The notes under the pieces were generated by a model. The model worked only from the letters and a program-made list of their open reading frames with translations, did not search any database and was not told where the DNA came from. A stretch of 64,000 nucleotides of DNA from UBA1672 sp050633505 (GTDB lineage Bacteria; Pseudomonadota; Alphaproteobacteria; Micavibrionales; Micavibrionaceae): assembly GCA_050633505.1 (NCBI GenBank), contig JBOEGQ010000007.1, positions 1 through 64,000 on the forward strand. The letters are read 5' to 3'. The position numbers were made by a program, and so were the translations under genes. Below, in pieces: positions 1-7,724 of the stretch. Each line of letters starts with the position of its first letter. Position 1 is the first letter of the stretch.

Positions 1-53
1 GCATACGAGATTCATGAGCGTCTCGTGGGCTCGGAGATGTGTATAAGAGACAG
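1..53. other. Illumina P7/Nextera adapter (non-genomic)
   Basis: Bases 1-11 (GCATACGAGAT) are the end of the Illumina P7 oligo. Bases 12-19 (TCATGAGC) sit where the i7 index lies. Bases 20-53 begin GTCTCGTGGGCTCGG and end with AGATGTGTATAAGAGACAG, the Nextera read-2 adapter and transposase mosaic end. Translation of the mosaic end gives the known MCIRDR artefact. Genomic sequence starts at base 54. This is untrimmed library sequence at a contig end. Confidence 0.98.
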
Positions 54-54
54 G

Positions 55-570
55 TTAAAAGAAGGGCACTTAATGATTTCCTTCCGTAATCTGGATCTCT
101 TGATAATGGTCGATCCGGATAAAGAGGAAATCACATGGGCATCTTATGGTCCATGGAAAGGACAGCACGACCCGGAAATACAAAATGACGGCACTGTTAT
201 CATGTTTGATAATCAGGGCGGCATTCAAAAAGACACTGGCGCATCACGTATTTTACACATTGATCTCAATACAATGGGCATTATATGGGAATATAACGGA
301 ACAAAGGACAACCCGTTATTCAGCGCATATAACTCCTCCATACATGTATTGCCCAATGGTAACATCCTCGCAACAGAAAGTGAGGCCGGACGCATCATTG
401 AAGTCACACGGGATAAACAAATTGTCTGGGAATATTGGAATCCGAACAGAAAGATCATATCGGATAGTAAGTATGGAACAGAGTATGATGGTAAACCACA
501 TATTGCCGCCCTATTCTCTGCGGTTCGTTATAGCAAAGATGAGCTTCCATTTCTGAATATTGCCCCATAG
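55..570 (+). CDS. Arylsulfotransferase (ASST)-family protein, C-terminal part
   Basis: About 171 codons remain; the 5' part is lost at the contig end and the apparent start at position 25 lies in adapter. The protein has the repeated beta-propeller phrasing of the arylsulfotransferase/Arylsulfotran_2 group: a strand on what is seen (ISFRNLDLLIMVDPD), then HDPEIQNDGTVIMFDNQG, SRILHIDLNTMGIIWEY, SSIHVLPNGNILATESEAGR and IIEVTRDKQIVWEYWNPN. In characterised ASSTs this fold moves sulfate between phenols, but many members of the family have no known substrate. The catalytic His of true ASSTs cannot be located in this fragment. It ends 85 bp before the secreted msrB gene. The family assignment is good; function is open. 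Confidence 0.75.
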   Translation, partial: LKEGHLMISFRNLDLLIMVDPDKEEITWASYGPWKGQHDPEIQNDGTVIMFDNQGGIQKDTGASRILHIDLNTMGIIWEYNGTKDNPLFSAYNSSIHVLPNGNILATESEAGRIIEVTRDKQIVWEYWNPNRKIISDSKYGTEYDGKPHIAALFSAVRYSKDELPFLNIAP

Positions 571-655
571 AATCGTGATATGAAAAATAATTCTATGTAA
601 CCAATCCCCTCCGACAACGAATGACAGTTTATACACACTGCAAGGGAGTATAAAA

Positions 656-1201
656 ATGAAAACGGTTGATAAAAAGATAATTGCGATTGCGGTACTTTGC
701 GCGGCAGGCCTTGCGTTTACGCTTGCCTCCCCTTACCCAAGCACAGCCAATAATATGGAAAAAACAACAATGCCCGATAAAGAAAAGAAAGTGAAACAAC
801 TCACCGATATGCAAGAATACGTCACACAACATGACGGAACAGAACCTGCGTTTAAGAACGAATATTGGAATAATAAAGAGCCAGGTATTTATGTTGATGT
901 TGTCTCCGGCGAGCCTCTATTCTCATCTACAGATAAGTTCGACTCCGGCACCGGATGGCCAAGTTTCACACAACCGATCGAGAGCGGTTCCTTAACACAA
1001 CACACAGACAAGAAAATGTGGGTTCCACGCACCGAGGTGCGCTCATCAACCGCAGATTCTCACCTTGGCCACGTTTTTGAAGATGGCCCAAAGGACAAAG
1101 GTGGACTGAGATATTGTATAAACTCTGCTTCACTACGCTTTATTCATAAGAATGATCTAGAAAAAGAAGGGTATGGCCAGTACCTTACTTTGTTTCAATA
1201 A
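656..1201 (+). CDS. msrB: Secreted peptide-methionine (R)-S-oxide reductase MsrB
   Basis: 181 aa. MsrB reduces the R epimer of methionine sulfoxide in proteins. An AAGGGAG site precedes the ATG. The N-terminus (MKTVDKK then a hydrophobic run to about residue 25) is a signal peptide or anchor, so the enzyme likely works in the envelope. The SelR domain follows from about residue 47: DSGTGWPSF, SHLGHVFEDGP and the catalytic GGLRYCINSASLRF. Both zinc-binding CxxC pairs of the E. coli type are absent (VVSGEPLFSS; RSSTADSHL). The usual resolving Cys of SGCGWPSF is Thr, so the catalytic Cys is the only one in the mature domain. It must therefore be recycled by direct attack on the sulfenic acid or by an outside thiol. 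A terminator follows. Confidence 0.93.
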   Translation: MKTVDKKIIAIAVLCAAGLAFTLASPYPSTANNMEKTTMPDKEKKVKQLTDMQEYVTQHDGTEPAFKNEYWNNKEPGIYVDVVSGEPLFSSTDKFDSGTGWPSFTQPIESGSLTQHTDKKMWVPRTEVRSSTADSHLGHVFEDGPKDKGGLRYCINSASLRFIHKNDLEKEGYGQYLTLFQ

Positions 1202-1231
1202 AATCGGCCTTTTATAGCAATATAATATATT

Positions 1232-1272
1232 GGAATGTCCCCTATCATCACAATCAAGGGGACATTTTAGTG
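1232..1272 (+). terminator. Rho-independent terminator after msrB
   Basis: A 9-bp stem AATGTCCCC (1234-1242) pairs with GGGGACATT (1258-1266) and is followed by TTTAG. The loop is 15 nt. The T tract is short, so termination may be partial. Confidence 0.7.
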
Positions 1273-1398
1273 AAAGGCTTTTATAATCCTCTTACTTTGA
1301 CCACTCACAACAAGTTTTATTTCTCAAATACGGTAGATGTAGAGTTTCCCTGTCATTTATGACTAGCGATTATAGCTTTAAACGCGTATCCTTGCATC

Positions 1399-1827
1399 AT
1401 GTCTGAAAATGTAAAAAAATTTACAGAATATTGTGATGAGCATGATTTGCGCATTACCCCCCCGCGCATATGCGCCTTTGAAATCATTCATAAAACCAAC
1501 AAGCCCATCACCGCTTATGAAGTGTTAGAAGAAATGGGTAAGACCTTAAAAAGTCCAAAGCCTCCAACAGCATATCGTGCTTTGGATTTTCTGGCAGAGC
1601 ACGGCTTTATTCACCGTATAGAATCACTAAATGCCTATGTTTCCTGTGACGTAAGCCACAAACATAACGGATCACAATTTATGATCTGCGACACATGTGG
1701 GTTGGTTGAGGAAATCCATTTGTGTCACCTGCCTGCAAAATTGGAAGATAAGGTCAGTGCCGAAGGCTTTATCCTATCCCATTGGAATGTAGAAGTTCAT
1801 GGCGTCTGTGCAAGATGCTCTAATTGA
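1399..1827 (+). CDS. zur: Zur, zinc-responsive Fur-family repressor
   Basis: 142 aa, normal for the family. The winged-helix domain covers about residues 1-85 (LRITPPRICAFEII, PPTAYRALDFLAEHGFIHRIES). The C-terminal dimerisation and metal-binding part has the structural zinc pairs CDTCG (about residue 98) and CARC near the end, with HxCHL between. The early TAYEVLEEM and the PPTAYRALDF recognition helix fit Zur better than Fur or Irr. Two sites close to the Zur consensus TGTTATAWTATAACA lie about 480 bp downstream between two divergent genes, which supports the Zur call and gives likely targets. No clear Shine-Dalgarno precedes the ATG at 1399. Confidence 0.88.
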   Translation: MSENVKKFTEYCDEHDLRITPPRICAFEIIHKTNKPITAYEVLEEMGKTLKSPKPPTAYRALDFLAEHGFIHRIESLNAYVSCDVSHKHNGSQFMICDTCGLVEEIHLCHLPAKLEDKVSAEGFILSHWNVEVHGVCARCSN

Positions 1828-2266
1828 GCATAAGACAAGTCTGCCTTAATTGCTCTATCGTTTTCTCGTTCATACCATGCCCATGCCTTTCAAGCTCAGA
1901 GATAACAAAATCCATCTTTTCCTCATCTGAACCAAGCTGGTCATACTTCTTATAAGGGGCAAGAACAGACTTCCTGATAACTTCAGGTGCAAATCGGTAT
2001 TGGCGATCTATATATTCATTACGCTCTTCAGAAGACATTTCAAACAAATTCACCCCATCCGACCCATGGATTGAGGAATCCAGAGACGTTAAAAATTCAG
2101 CGGTTAACGATCCATCTGATGATAACTTACCGCATGGAACCACAATTTTCTGACCGTCTTCTACTTCAAACGAAAACGTCTTTGCATCATCCCCAAGCGG
2201 CTCGGCTTGTGCCGCATTCAGTGAAAGTGCCAACGCATATGACGTTAACAAACTCAATTTATTCAT
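1820..2266 (-). CDS. Secreted protein of unknown function, probably Zur-regulated
   Basis: 148 aa. A clear signal peptide (MNKLSLLTSYALALSLNAAQA) precedes a mature part that has two Cys (VPCGKL and QTCLMLN) and a short HGHG motif near residue 130. I do not recognise the family. The gene starts 41 bp from tandem Zur-box-like palindromes (2307-2337) and faces another unknown gene across them, so it may be induced by zinc shortage. Its 3' end overlaps the 3' end of zur by 8 bp, tail to tail. A role in periplasmic zinc handling is an inference from the operator only. Confidence 0.75.
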   Translation of the reverse strand: MNKLSLLTSYALALSLNAAQAEPLGDDAKTFSFEVEDGQKIVVPCGKLSSDGSLTAEFLTSLDSSIHGSDGVNLFEMSSEERNEYIDRQYRFAPEVIRKSVLAPYKKYDQLGSDEEKMDFVISELERHGHGMNEKTIEQLRQTCLMLN

Positions 2267-2306
2267 TTTTCAAACCCTATATTAAAAATACTTGCTTATT
2301 TCGTAA

Positions 2307-2337
2307 TGTTACCTTATAACAGTGTTATATTATAACG
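2307..2337. promoter_or_regulatory. Tandem Zur-box-like operators in a divergent promoter region
   Basis: Two 15-bp sites lie one base apart. TGTTACCTTATAACA (2307-2321) has two mismatches to the Zur consensus TGTTATAWTATAACA known from proteobacteria. TGTTATATTATAACG (2323-2337) has one. They sit between divergent genes starting at 2266 (minus) and 2352 (plus), with zur itself the next gene. Binding is inferred from sequence only. Confidence 0.75.
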
Positions 2338-2351
2338 TACAAGGTTTTTTT

Positions 2352-2726
2352 ATGGGCGCACATTCATTAGAGCATCTTCGCGATAATCCCTTTGAGTTTC
2401 TTGTCATGGGGACAATTGGTTGTATGGTTGGACATGCATTCATGTATCCGATTGGTGGCTTTGAGCTCTCAGGTAGTATTGGTGAAGCCCTAAAGGATAC
2501 CTTTAACTTTATTGTACCGGGCAGTACAGATGCCTTAAAAGAAGCATTCAGCTTCTCTGTGTTTGATGGCGCAGAAGCTGAACTTGCCAGTAGCGCCACC
2601 GGCTTTGAGACAACAGGTATAGAAGATAAGCCCTTTTATACTTTCGGAGAACCCGGCTTTGAAGAATGCGTCACCAACGGCGGAACAACACATCCTCATG
2701 GTGCGGATTTGGTGTGTCATCCTTAA
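2352..2726 (+). CDS. Unknown small protein behind Zur boxes
   Basis: 124 aa. The ATG at 2352 has an AAGG seven bases upstream and lies just outside the Zur-box palindrome; a GTG at 2322 would start next to that palindrome and is unlikely. Residues 12-30 (FLVMGTIGCMVGHAFMYPI) form a probable membrane segment with a His. The middle is acidic, and the C-terminus carries Cys and His (EECVTNGGTTHPHG and LVCHP) that could bind metal. I do not know the family. It is the divergent partner of the secreted protein at 1820-2266, and both are likely repressed when zinc is plentiful. Confidence 0.7.
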   Translation: MGAHSLEHLRDNPFEFLVMGTIGCMVGHAFMYPIGGFELSGSIGEALKDTFNFIVPGSTDALKEAFSFSVFDGAEAELASSATGFETTGIEDKPFYTFGEPGFEECVTNGGTTHPHGADLVCHP

Positions 2727-2735
2727 AACACCCTA

Positions 2736-3203
2736 TTAAGAATTTAAATACTCCCAACAAAGATCCTCGTATTCCTCTTCAGGGATAGGTAGAAAAGTCA
2801 GGGTGATTTTATCATACTGATTTCCTGCTGCATCTTCGGCAATAAAATCGCTAAAGCTCACTTTGCCCTGCTTCATGAAATCTTCGTGAATAGTGATATT
2901 GACATCCTCCCCAACCGGATAGACCCGATACATAAACCAATTGAGCGGATAGCGCATCCGTACATGGGTTATATTCGGATCGGGATGTTCAAACCGCGCC
3001 ATCACAGGATAACATGGAGAGACATCTTGAGACGACGCAAAGGGGTTTTCATTAAGATAAACAGTAAAGGGACGCTGTGCCTCACGCGCCTGGGCTATAT
3101 TCATTGTCAGGAAGAAGATCACGCAGGCGTTCAGGCTTGCCCCTCCAAATAACATTCTCCGGCGTTGCCCGCATTTCTTTACCATCATATATTTTTTGAA
3201 CAC
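2736..3203 (-). CDS. Secreted protein of unknown function
   Basis: 155 aa from a GTG at 3203, chosen because a perfect AGGAGG stands six bases upstream. Longer reading to 3242 lacks a ribosome site, and an ATG at 3155 has GGAG too close. The N-terminus is positively charged (KKYMMVKKCGQRRR) and followed by a hydrophobic signal ending in NIAQA. The mature part is about 115 aa, with two Cys (VSPCYPV, EDLCWEY) that may pair, and mostly beta-type sequence (THVRMRYPLNWFMYRVYPVG). It may be a small immunoglobulin-like periplasmic domain, but no family is recognised. The first 122 bp overlap the 3' end of the histidine phosphatase in another frame, so translation is probably coupled. Confidence 0.68.
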   Translation of the reverse strand: MFKKYMMVKKCGQRRRMLFGGASLNACVIFFLTMNIAQAREAQRPFTVYLNENPFASSQDVSPCYPVMARFEHPDPNITHVRMRYPLNWFMYRVYPVGEDVNITIHEDFMKQGKVSFSDFIAEDAAGNQYDKITLTFLPIPEEEYEDLCWEYLNS

Positions 3204-3885
3204 TCCAGTCCTCCTCACGGCCTTTAAGTAACACCACATCACAATTATTCATGTTTGGAATGCGATCCCAGATATCCAGTTGATGCCAATGAAATTGTTT
3301 GGAAACGATGCCTTTATCAACATCACCATGACCATGAACCCAATGAACATTCATGCCTTTTTGCCTTTTTCGTTCAAGCGAAGCACCCCAATGGCGTGCA
3401 AACGCGCTCATATCCTTATGTGATTCCCCAAACTCAGGACGAGAAGAATGTGAAACACCATCATAGACGATTTTACTTTCATTCAGATCATCCCGAATAC
3501 GCTGTTGAGCGACCGGATCATTTTTATATACATCATTAATAAGATGGTGCGCATAGGCCAGCTTTCCAAAATGCCGTTCGGTCAGCATATCATCCCTAAA
3601 AATAACCTGATCCAGATCAATAAAATCAGGATCTATTTCATGCAATGTTCTTATCTTTATTTCCAGCCCCTCATTTACACGCTGATAATTTCCTGCCCAA
3701 CTATGAGGAACCGTATCAATACCGAGGCCTTTACAATACCCATACATAAATTCTGCTTCTGCCTTGGCCTGTCTTTTACCAAGATCAGTAATGCCCAAAT
3801 CCGGATCATTACGATTATCGCCCGTTGCATTTCCCGTGGATTGCGGGTGGCGATCAATGAAGATGTAAGTAATATCATTTTCCAT
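3082..3885 (-). CDS. Histidine phosphatase-like protein
   Basis: 267 aa. The start has the branch-1 histidine phosphatase look: a strand then DRHPQSTGNATGD, with R-H as the probable phosphate-binding core, followed by LGITDLGKRQAKAEAEF, which matches the LTxxGxxQA segment of the family. A second pair HGHGDVDKG (about residue 195) can supply the late catalytic His. The core is DRH rather than the usual RHG, so activity is uncertain. Cytosolic; no signal peptide. It is the first gene of a two-gene minus-strand unit with the secreted protein at 2736-3203. Substrate unknown. Confidence 0.7.
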   Translation of the reverse strand: MENDITYIFIDRHPQSTGNATGDNRNDPDLGITDLGKRQAKAEAEFMYGYCKGLGIDTVPHSWAGNYQRVNEGLEIKIRTLHEIDPDFIDLDQVIFRDDMLTERHFGKLAYAHHLINDVYKNDPVAQQRIRDDLNESKIVYDGVSHSSRPEFGESHKDMSAFARHWGASLERKRQKGMNVHWVHGHGDVDKGIVSKQFHWHQLDIWDRIPNMNNCDVVLLKGREEDWSVQKIYDGKEMRATPENVIWRGKPERLRDLLPDNEYSPGA

Positions 3886-4081
3886 ACTTACGTTTTAACA
3901 GCTTCCAAACCATAGGGTCAAAAGATAATTCAGAAAAACTATAATTGCCGCGCACGATCCTGCATTAGAAATGATTAACGAGCTATCCCCGCTATTCACA
4001 GGAGAGGTATAAAAAAAGACTCGGAAAATCAGCCCAGCACACTAAACTACAGACCATAGTGAATTTTAAAGGAGTAAGATC

Positions 4082-5149
4082 ATGGGCAATAATACGGCCG
4101 CAACAGGTGACATCGCACAATCAAAATCACCCCTCTTAGAAGAGCGTCACGTGTATAAACCTTTCTTATATCCGTGGTGTTATGAAGCATGGCTAACACA
4201 GCAACGTATTCATTGGCTACCTGAGGAAGTCCCCATGGCCGAAGACGTTCGCGACTGGAAAAAAACGCTCACACCATCAGAAAAGAACCTGATGACCCAG
4301 ATTTTTCGTTTCTTCACACAGGCCGATGTGGAAGTGAATAACTGCTATATGAAACATTACTCCCAAATCTTTGGTCCGGTCGAAGTCCAGATGATGCTTT
4401 CTGCGTTTTCGAATATTGAGACCGTTCATATTGCCGCATACTCTCACCTTCTTGATACAATCGGTATGCCGGAAACCGAATACTCTGCCTTCCTGAAATA
4501 TAAGGAAATGAAAGATAAGTTCGACTACATGCAAGATGTTTCCATGGAAAACCGCCGTGACGTTGCAAAAACAATGGCAATGTTCGGTGCGTTTACAGAA
4601 GGTTTGGCGCTATTTGCATCCTTTGCGATTTTGATGAACTTCCCACGTTTTAATAAAATGAAGGGAATGGGACAAATTGTCACATGGTCCGTGCGTGATG
4701 AAACGCTTCATTGCCTATCAATGATCCGTTTGTTCAATACATTCATTAGTGAAAACCCGGATATCTGGGACGATGAACTAAAACGTGAAATCACGGAATG
4801 CTGCAAAATCACAGTTGAACACGAAGATTCATTCATTGACCTTGCCTTTGAAATGGGTGATATCGAGGGCATGAAACCAGAAGACGTGAAACAATATATT
4901 CGCTATATCGGGGATCGTCGCCTACAACAGCTTGGACTTGATGCAATTTATGGCGTTGATAAAAATCCTCTCCCGTGGATGGATGAAATGCTTAACGGCG
5001 CGGAACACACGAACTTTTTCGAAAACCGTGCAACGGAATACGCAAAGGCATCAACCGAAGGAACATGGGAAGAGGTTTTCTCTGAGGATGTGTTCGCAGG
5101 CAATTACGGCAAGAAACCTGACGGAACAGATAGCAGCGAAGCCGCATAA
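4082..5149 (+). CDS. nrdB: Ribonucleoside-diphosphate reductase beta subunit (class Ia)
   Basis: 355 aa, standard length. This subunit houses the diiron-tyrosyl radical that starts ribonucleotide reduction by NrdA. The ligand set is visible: FFTQADVEVN (first carboxylate), IETVHIAAYSH with E, H three residues later and Tyr seven residues later (the E115/H118/Y122 spacing of E. coli), FTEGLALFASF and WSVRDETLH. A good site, AAAGGAG, precedes the ATG. nrdA is not in the window, so the two subunit genes are either unlinked or split by the contig end. The 195 bp upstream contains no NrdR box that I could find. A strong terminator follows. Confidence 0.96.
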   Translation: MGNNTAATGDIAQSKSPLLEERHVYKPFLYPWCYEAWLTQQRIHWLPEEVPMAEDVRDWKKTLTPSEKNLMTQIFRFFTQADVEVNNCYMKHYSQIFGPVEVQMMLSAFSNIETVHIAAYSHLLDTIGMPETEYSAFLKYKEMKDKFDYMQDVSMENRRDVAKTMAMFGAFTEGLALFASFAILMNFPRFNKMKGMGQIVTWSVRDETLHCLSMIRLFNTFISENPDIWDDELKREITECCKITVEHEDSFIDLAFEMGDIEGMKPEDVKQYIRYIGDRRLQQLGLDAIYGVDKNPLPWMDEMLNGAEHTNFFENRATEYAKASTEGTWEEVFSEDVFAGNYGKKPDGTDSSEAA

Positions 5150-5169
5150 ACAGATATAAAATACAAGTG

Positions 5170-5211
5170 CAAAGCCCCTTATGCTTAAAGCTTAAAGAAG
5201 GGGCTTTTTTA
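5170..5211 (+). terminator. Terminator after nrdB
   Basis: AAAGCCCC (5171-5178) pairs with GGGGC plus TTT (5200 on), with an inner TTAAGC-like extension, and is followed by six T. The hairpin runs into the stop codon of the opposing gene at 5209. Confidence 0.85.
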
Positions 5212-6399
5212 TATCGGAGTCATTTCATTGTCATCCGGTAAACGCGATGCCCCGATAGTTTCACGAACCTGCGGCGCAATATAGCAAACCTCAGAATTCA
5301 TAATCCCGACAACACGCCCCAAATGGTTTCCTTCATGCCCATAATAATTAATCAAGGTAGAACAGTGATCAGAAGGCAAGCGCGGCTCTCCATTCAAATC
5401 ATCAGGCCACCCCTCACCACGAATAATCATGATATCGCCATCTTGCCCCTGATGTCCTGATGTATCGTCATCATAAAAATATTCTTTATGCACGTCCCCC
5501 CTATCTTGAGCATCTTTATATAAAGCATACCGTTCAGGGTCGGTTTTCCTGACAATAGTTCCTCCACCGGATAGAGCCGTCGTAACAGTATACCCACCAG
5601 GTAAAGGAGAAAATTCCCGTTTATCCGCAGCTTCAATAAATTTAGCTGGCAGATCACGATAGCTACGCCTTTTGAATATACTAAACTCCGAAGCCTCTTT
5701 AACGGAATAATTTGAATCAAAATGCATGACAGCAGGTTCACTGGTGCTTTGCCCATCACTTAATGAAACTGACATATATTCAGGAAATACTTGAGCCACA
5801 GTGCCAAAAACAGAATGAAAATCTTTTCCTATCTTTGACTTTTTATTCCAGAAGTGAAGCTTTTCTGAATCAAAATCCGGTACATCTAATCCCACCCTAT
5901 CACGAAAAAGATTACGGGTACTCCACGGATTAGAGGCCACATGAAGGTAAAAATCATCACTATCCGGATTAATAAGAACCGTTCCCTGACGCGCACCCGG
6001 CATCGCCATCCCCTCAGGAGACAAGCTTACATCAACGCCAAAAGAGGCTTGGTAGAAACTATTCTTAACGTTTTCCAAGCTTTCATCAAGAGTCTCAGAA
6101 TCACGAATAACAGTAACAACTTCAAACTGAGGCTCTTGTATAAGTTCCCGTGCACGCTTTAAAGCTTCTGACAGGTTTTCGCGCCCATCAACAACTGCAA
6201 TGAATCCGTCAATTACGCCATATGATCCATCCTGTGACGCAGACCAATCCGCAGCCTCCATGGTGATCGGACTCACCCGTTTTAAAGCTTCTTCTATTTT
6301 CGGATTATCGCCTTTATACCCGGTATCACGTTCTTCCGGTATCGGGACTGCACCCGCCTCGGCAGCATCTGTTTCATTAATCGCTTGCTTAACACCCAT
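5209..6399 (-). CDS. DUF1826-like protein (possible cupin/2OG-oxygenase fold)
   Basis: 396 aa, soluble. The C-terminal half resembles DUF1826 in layout: a metal-type pair PAVMHFDSNYS near residue 226 (HxD), a GGGTIVRK strand, then DGDIMIIRGEGWPDD near residue 340, where DUF1826 has its conserved GD-(hydrophobic)-KGE-W turn, and LPSDHCSTLINYYG, which offers a later His. The first 200 residues are not recognised. The HxD...H spacing would suit an iron site, but no activity is established for the family. It stands between nrdB and ilvA, convergent with nrdB. Family link is moderate; no function is claimed. Confidence 0.55.
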   Translation of the reverse strand: MGVKQAINETDAAEAGAVPIPEERDTGYKGDNPKIEEALKRVSPITMEAADWSASQDGSYGVIDGFIAVVDGRENLSEALKRARELIQEPQFEVVTVIRDSETLDESLENVKNSFYQASFGVDVSLSPEGMAMPGARQGTVLINPDSDDFYLHVASNPWSTRNLFRDRVGLDVPDFDSEKLHFWNKKSKIGKDFHSVFGTVAQVFPEYMSVSLSDGQSTSEPAVMHFDSNYSVKEASEFSIFKRRSYRDLPAKFIEAADKREFSPLPGGYTVTTALSGGGTIVRKTDPERYALYKDAQDRGDVHKEYFYDDDTSGHQGQDGDIMIIRGEGWPDDLNGEPRLPSDHCSTLINYYGHEGNHLGRVVGIMNSEVCYIAPQVRETIGASRLPDDNEMTPI

Positions 6400-6436
6400 A
6401 GTCAGTAGCTAACACAATATACAAATTATGTCAAAG

Positions 6437-7648
6437 CTACACTTCCCTTGTGGCCTGAACGTTAAAGCCCGCCTTTTTAAGAGTATGAACAATATCATCA
6501 ACATGAAGCCTGTCACGCGCCTCAACCACCACATCTAATTCGGCCTTTTTAAGGGACACAGTCTGCATCATGCGCTGATGTATTACCTCAACAACGTTGG
6601 CGCCGGCCTCCCCGATAATACGGGATATATCAGATAATTGTCCCGGCGTATCGTCGATTTCAAATGTCAAACGAGTGATACGCCCATCACGTACCAAACC
6701 GCGTAAAATCAAGGTGGACAAGGTGCGTGAGTCAATATTCCCACCACATAAGACCATCCCGACCTTTTTCCCCTTAAATTTATCGGTATTCTTTTTAATC
6801 ACCGCAAGCCCAGTACCTGCCGCCCCTTCCGCGACCAATTTTTCATCACTTATAATATCAAAGATGGCTTGTTCAATTTCTGGTTCAGTTGCGGAATAAA
6901 TCTCATCAACCAATTCATCGATAATCTGAATGTCTTTCTCAGATGGTTCCTTAACCGCAATCCCCTCGGCAAGGGTAACCTCCCCCCCCGTGAATGCGCG
7001 CCCTTCGCGCTTCGCCAAGACAGCATCAAAATTTTCAGCCTGCGCACCAATAATTTTTACGTTCGGATTTATCCCTTTAATTGCAGTTGCAACGCCTGCA
7101 ATCAGGCCACCACCACCAATCGGTATCACCACAACATCGAGATCCGGTACTTGTTCCATCATCTCAAGCCCGACAGTCCCCTGCCCGGCAGCAACAGCTT
7201 CATCATCAAATGGATGGATGAACGTCATGTCTTTTTCTTCTGCCAGACGAAGAGTTTCACCGACGGATTCATCAAAGCTGTTACCGTATAAAATGATCTG
7301 TGCGCCAAAGTCTTCTGTTCTTTTGATTTTATTAAATGGTGTACCTTTAGGCATTACGATTATAGAAGGAATCCCAAGTCTGGTGGCATTATAAGCCACG
7401 CCTTGCGCATGGTTCCCTGCACTACAGGCGATCACGCCTTTTTTGCGCTGCTCCTCATTCAAGGTCAAAAGCTTGTTTAACGCACCGCGCGCCTTAAACG
7501 CACTGGTATGTTGAAGGTTTTCCAGCTTAAAATAAAGGTCAATGCCAAGATGCAAGGACAAACGTGTTGCCTTAACAGTGGGTGTCAAAATCACCGAATC
7601 TTTGATTTTTTCACGTGCATCCAGTACATCCTGAAATGTAATACTCAT
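6437..7648 (-). CDS. ilvA: Threonine ammonia-lyase (threonine deaminase), ACT-containing
   Basis: 403 aa. A PLP enzyme that turns threonine into 2-oxobutanoate and ammonia, the first step of isoleucine synthesis or of threonine breakdown. The PLP lysine is in HTSAFKARGA (about residue 50) and the phosphate-binding glycine loop is IGGGGLIAG (about residue 177). CSAGNHAQGVAYNA lies between them. A single C-terminal ACT domain starts at about residue 325 (LTFEIDDTPGQLSDI). The length and single ACT fit the short catabolic/anabolic type seen in many alphaproteobacteria rather than the 514-aa E. coli IlvA. Whether it responds to isoleucine cannot be read from sequence. Confidence 0.93.
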   Translation of the reverse strand: MSITFQDVLDAREKIKDSVILTPTVKATRLSLHLGIDLYFKLENLQHTSAFKARGALNKLLTLNEEQRKKGVIACSAGNHAQGVAYNATRLGIPSIIVMPKGTPFNKIKRTEDFGAQIILYGNSFDESVGETLRLAEEKDMTFIHPFDDEAVAAGQGTVGLEMMEQVPDLDVVVIPIGGGGLIAGVATAIKGINPNVKIIGAQAENFDAVLAKREGRAFTGGEVTLAEGIAVKEPSEKDIQIIDELVDEIYSATEPEIEQAIFDIISDEKLVAEGAAGTGLAVIKKNTDKFKGKKVGMVLCGGNIDSRTLSTLILRGLVRDGRITRLTFEIDDTPGQLSDISRIIGEAGANVVEVIHQRMMQTVSLKKAELDVVVEARDRLHVDDIVHTLKKAGFNVQATREV

Positions 7649-7724
7649 ATCATCACCTTCATTTTATGAAGGCCACACGCTATAGATTTTTAAGAAAAAA
7701 AGCAATGACAGGGACGCGTTTATC

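Noticed and set aside
25..54. ATG start of the first gene in the adapter
   Set aside because: The codons belong to the Nextera mosaic end; the real gene is 5'-truncated.
3886..4081. NrdR box or other site before nrdB
   Set aside because: No match to the ACACTATATATAGTGT-type motif could be found.
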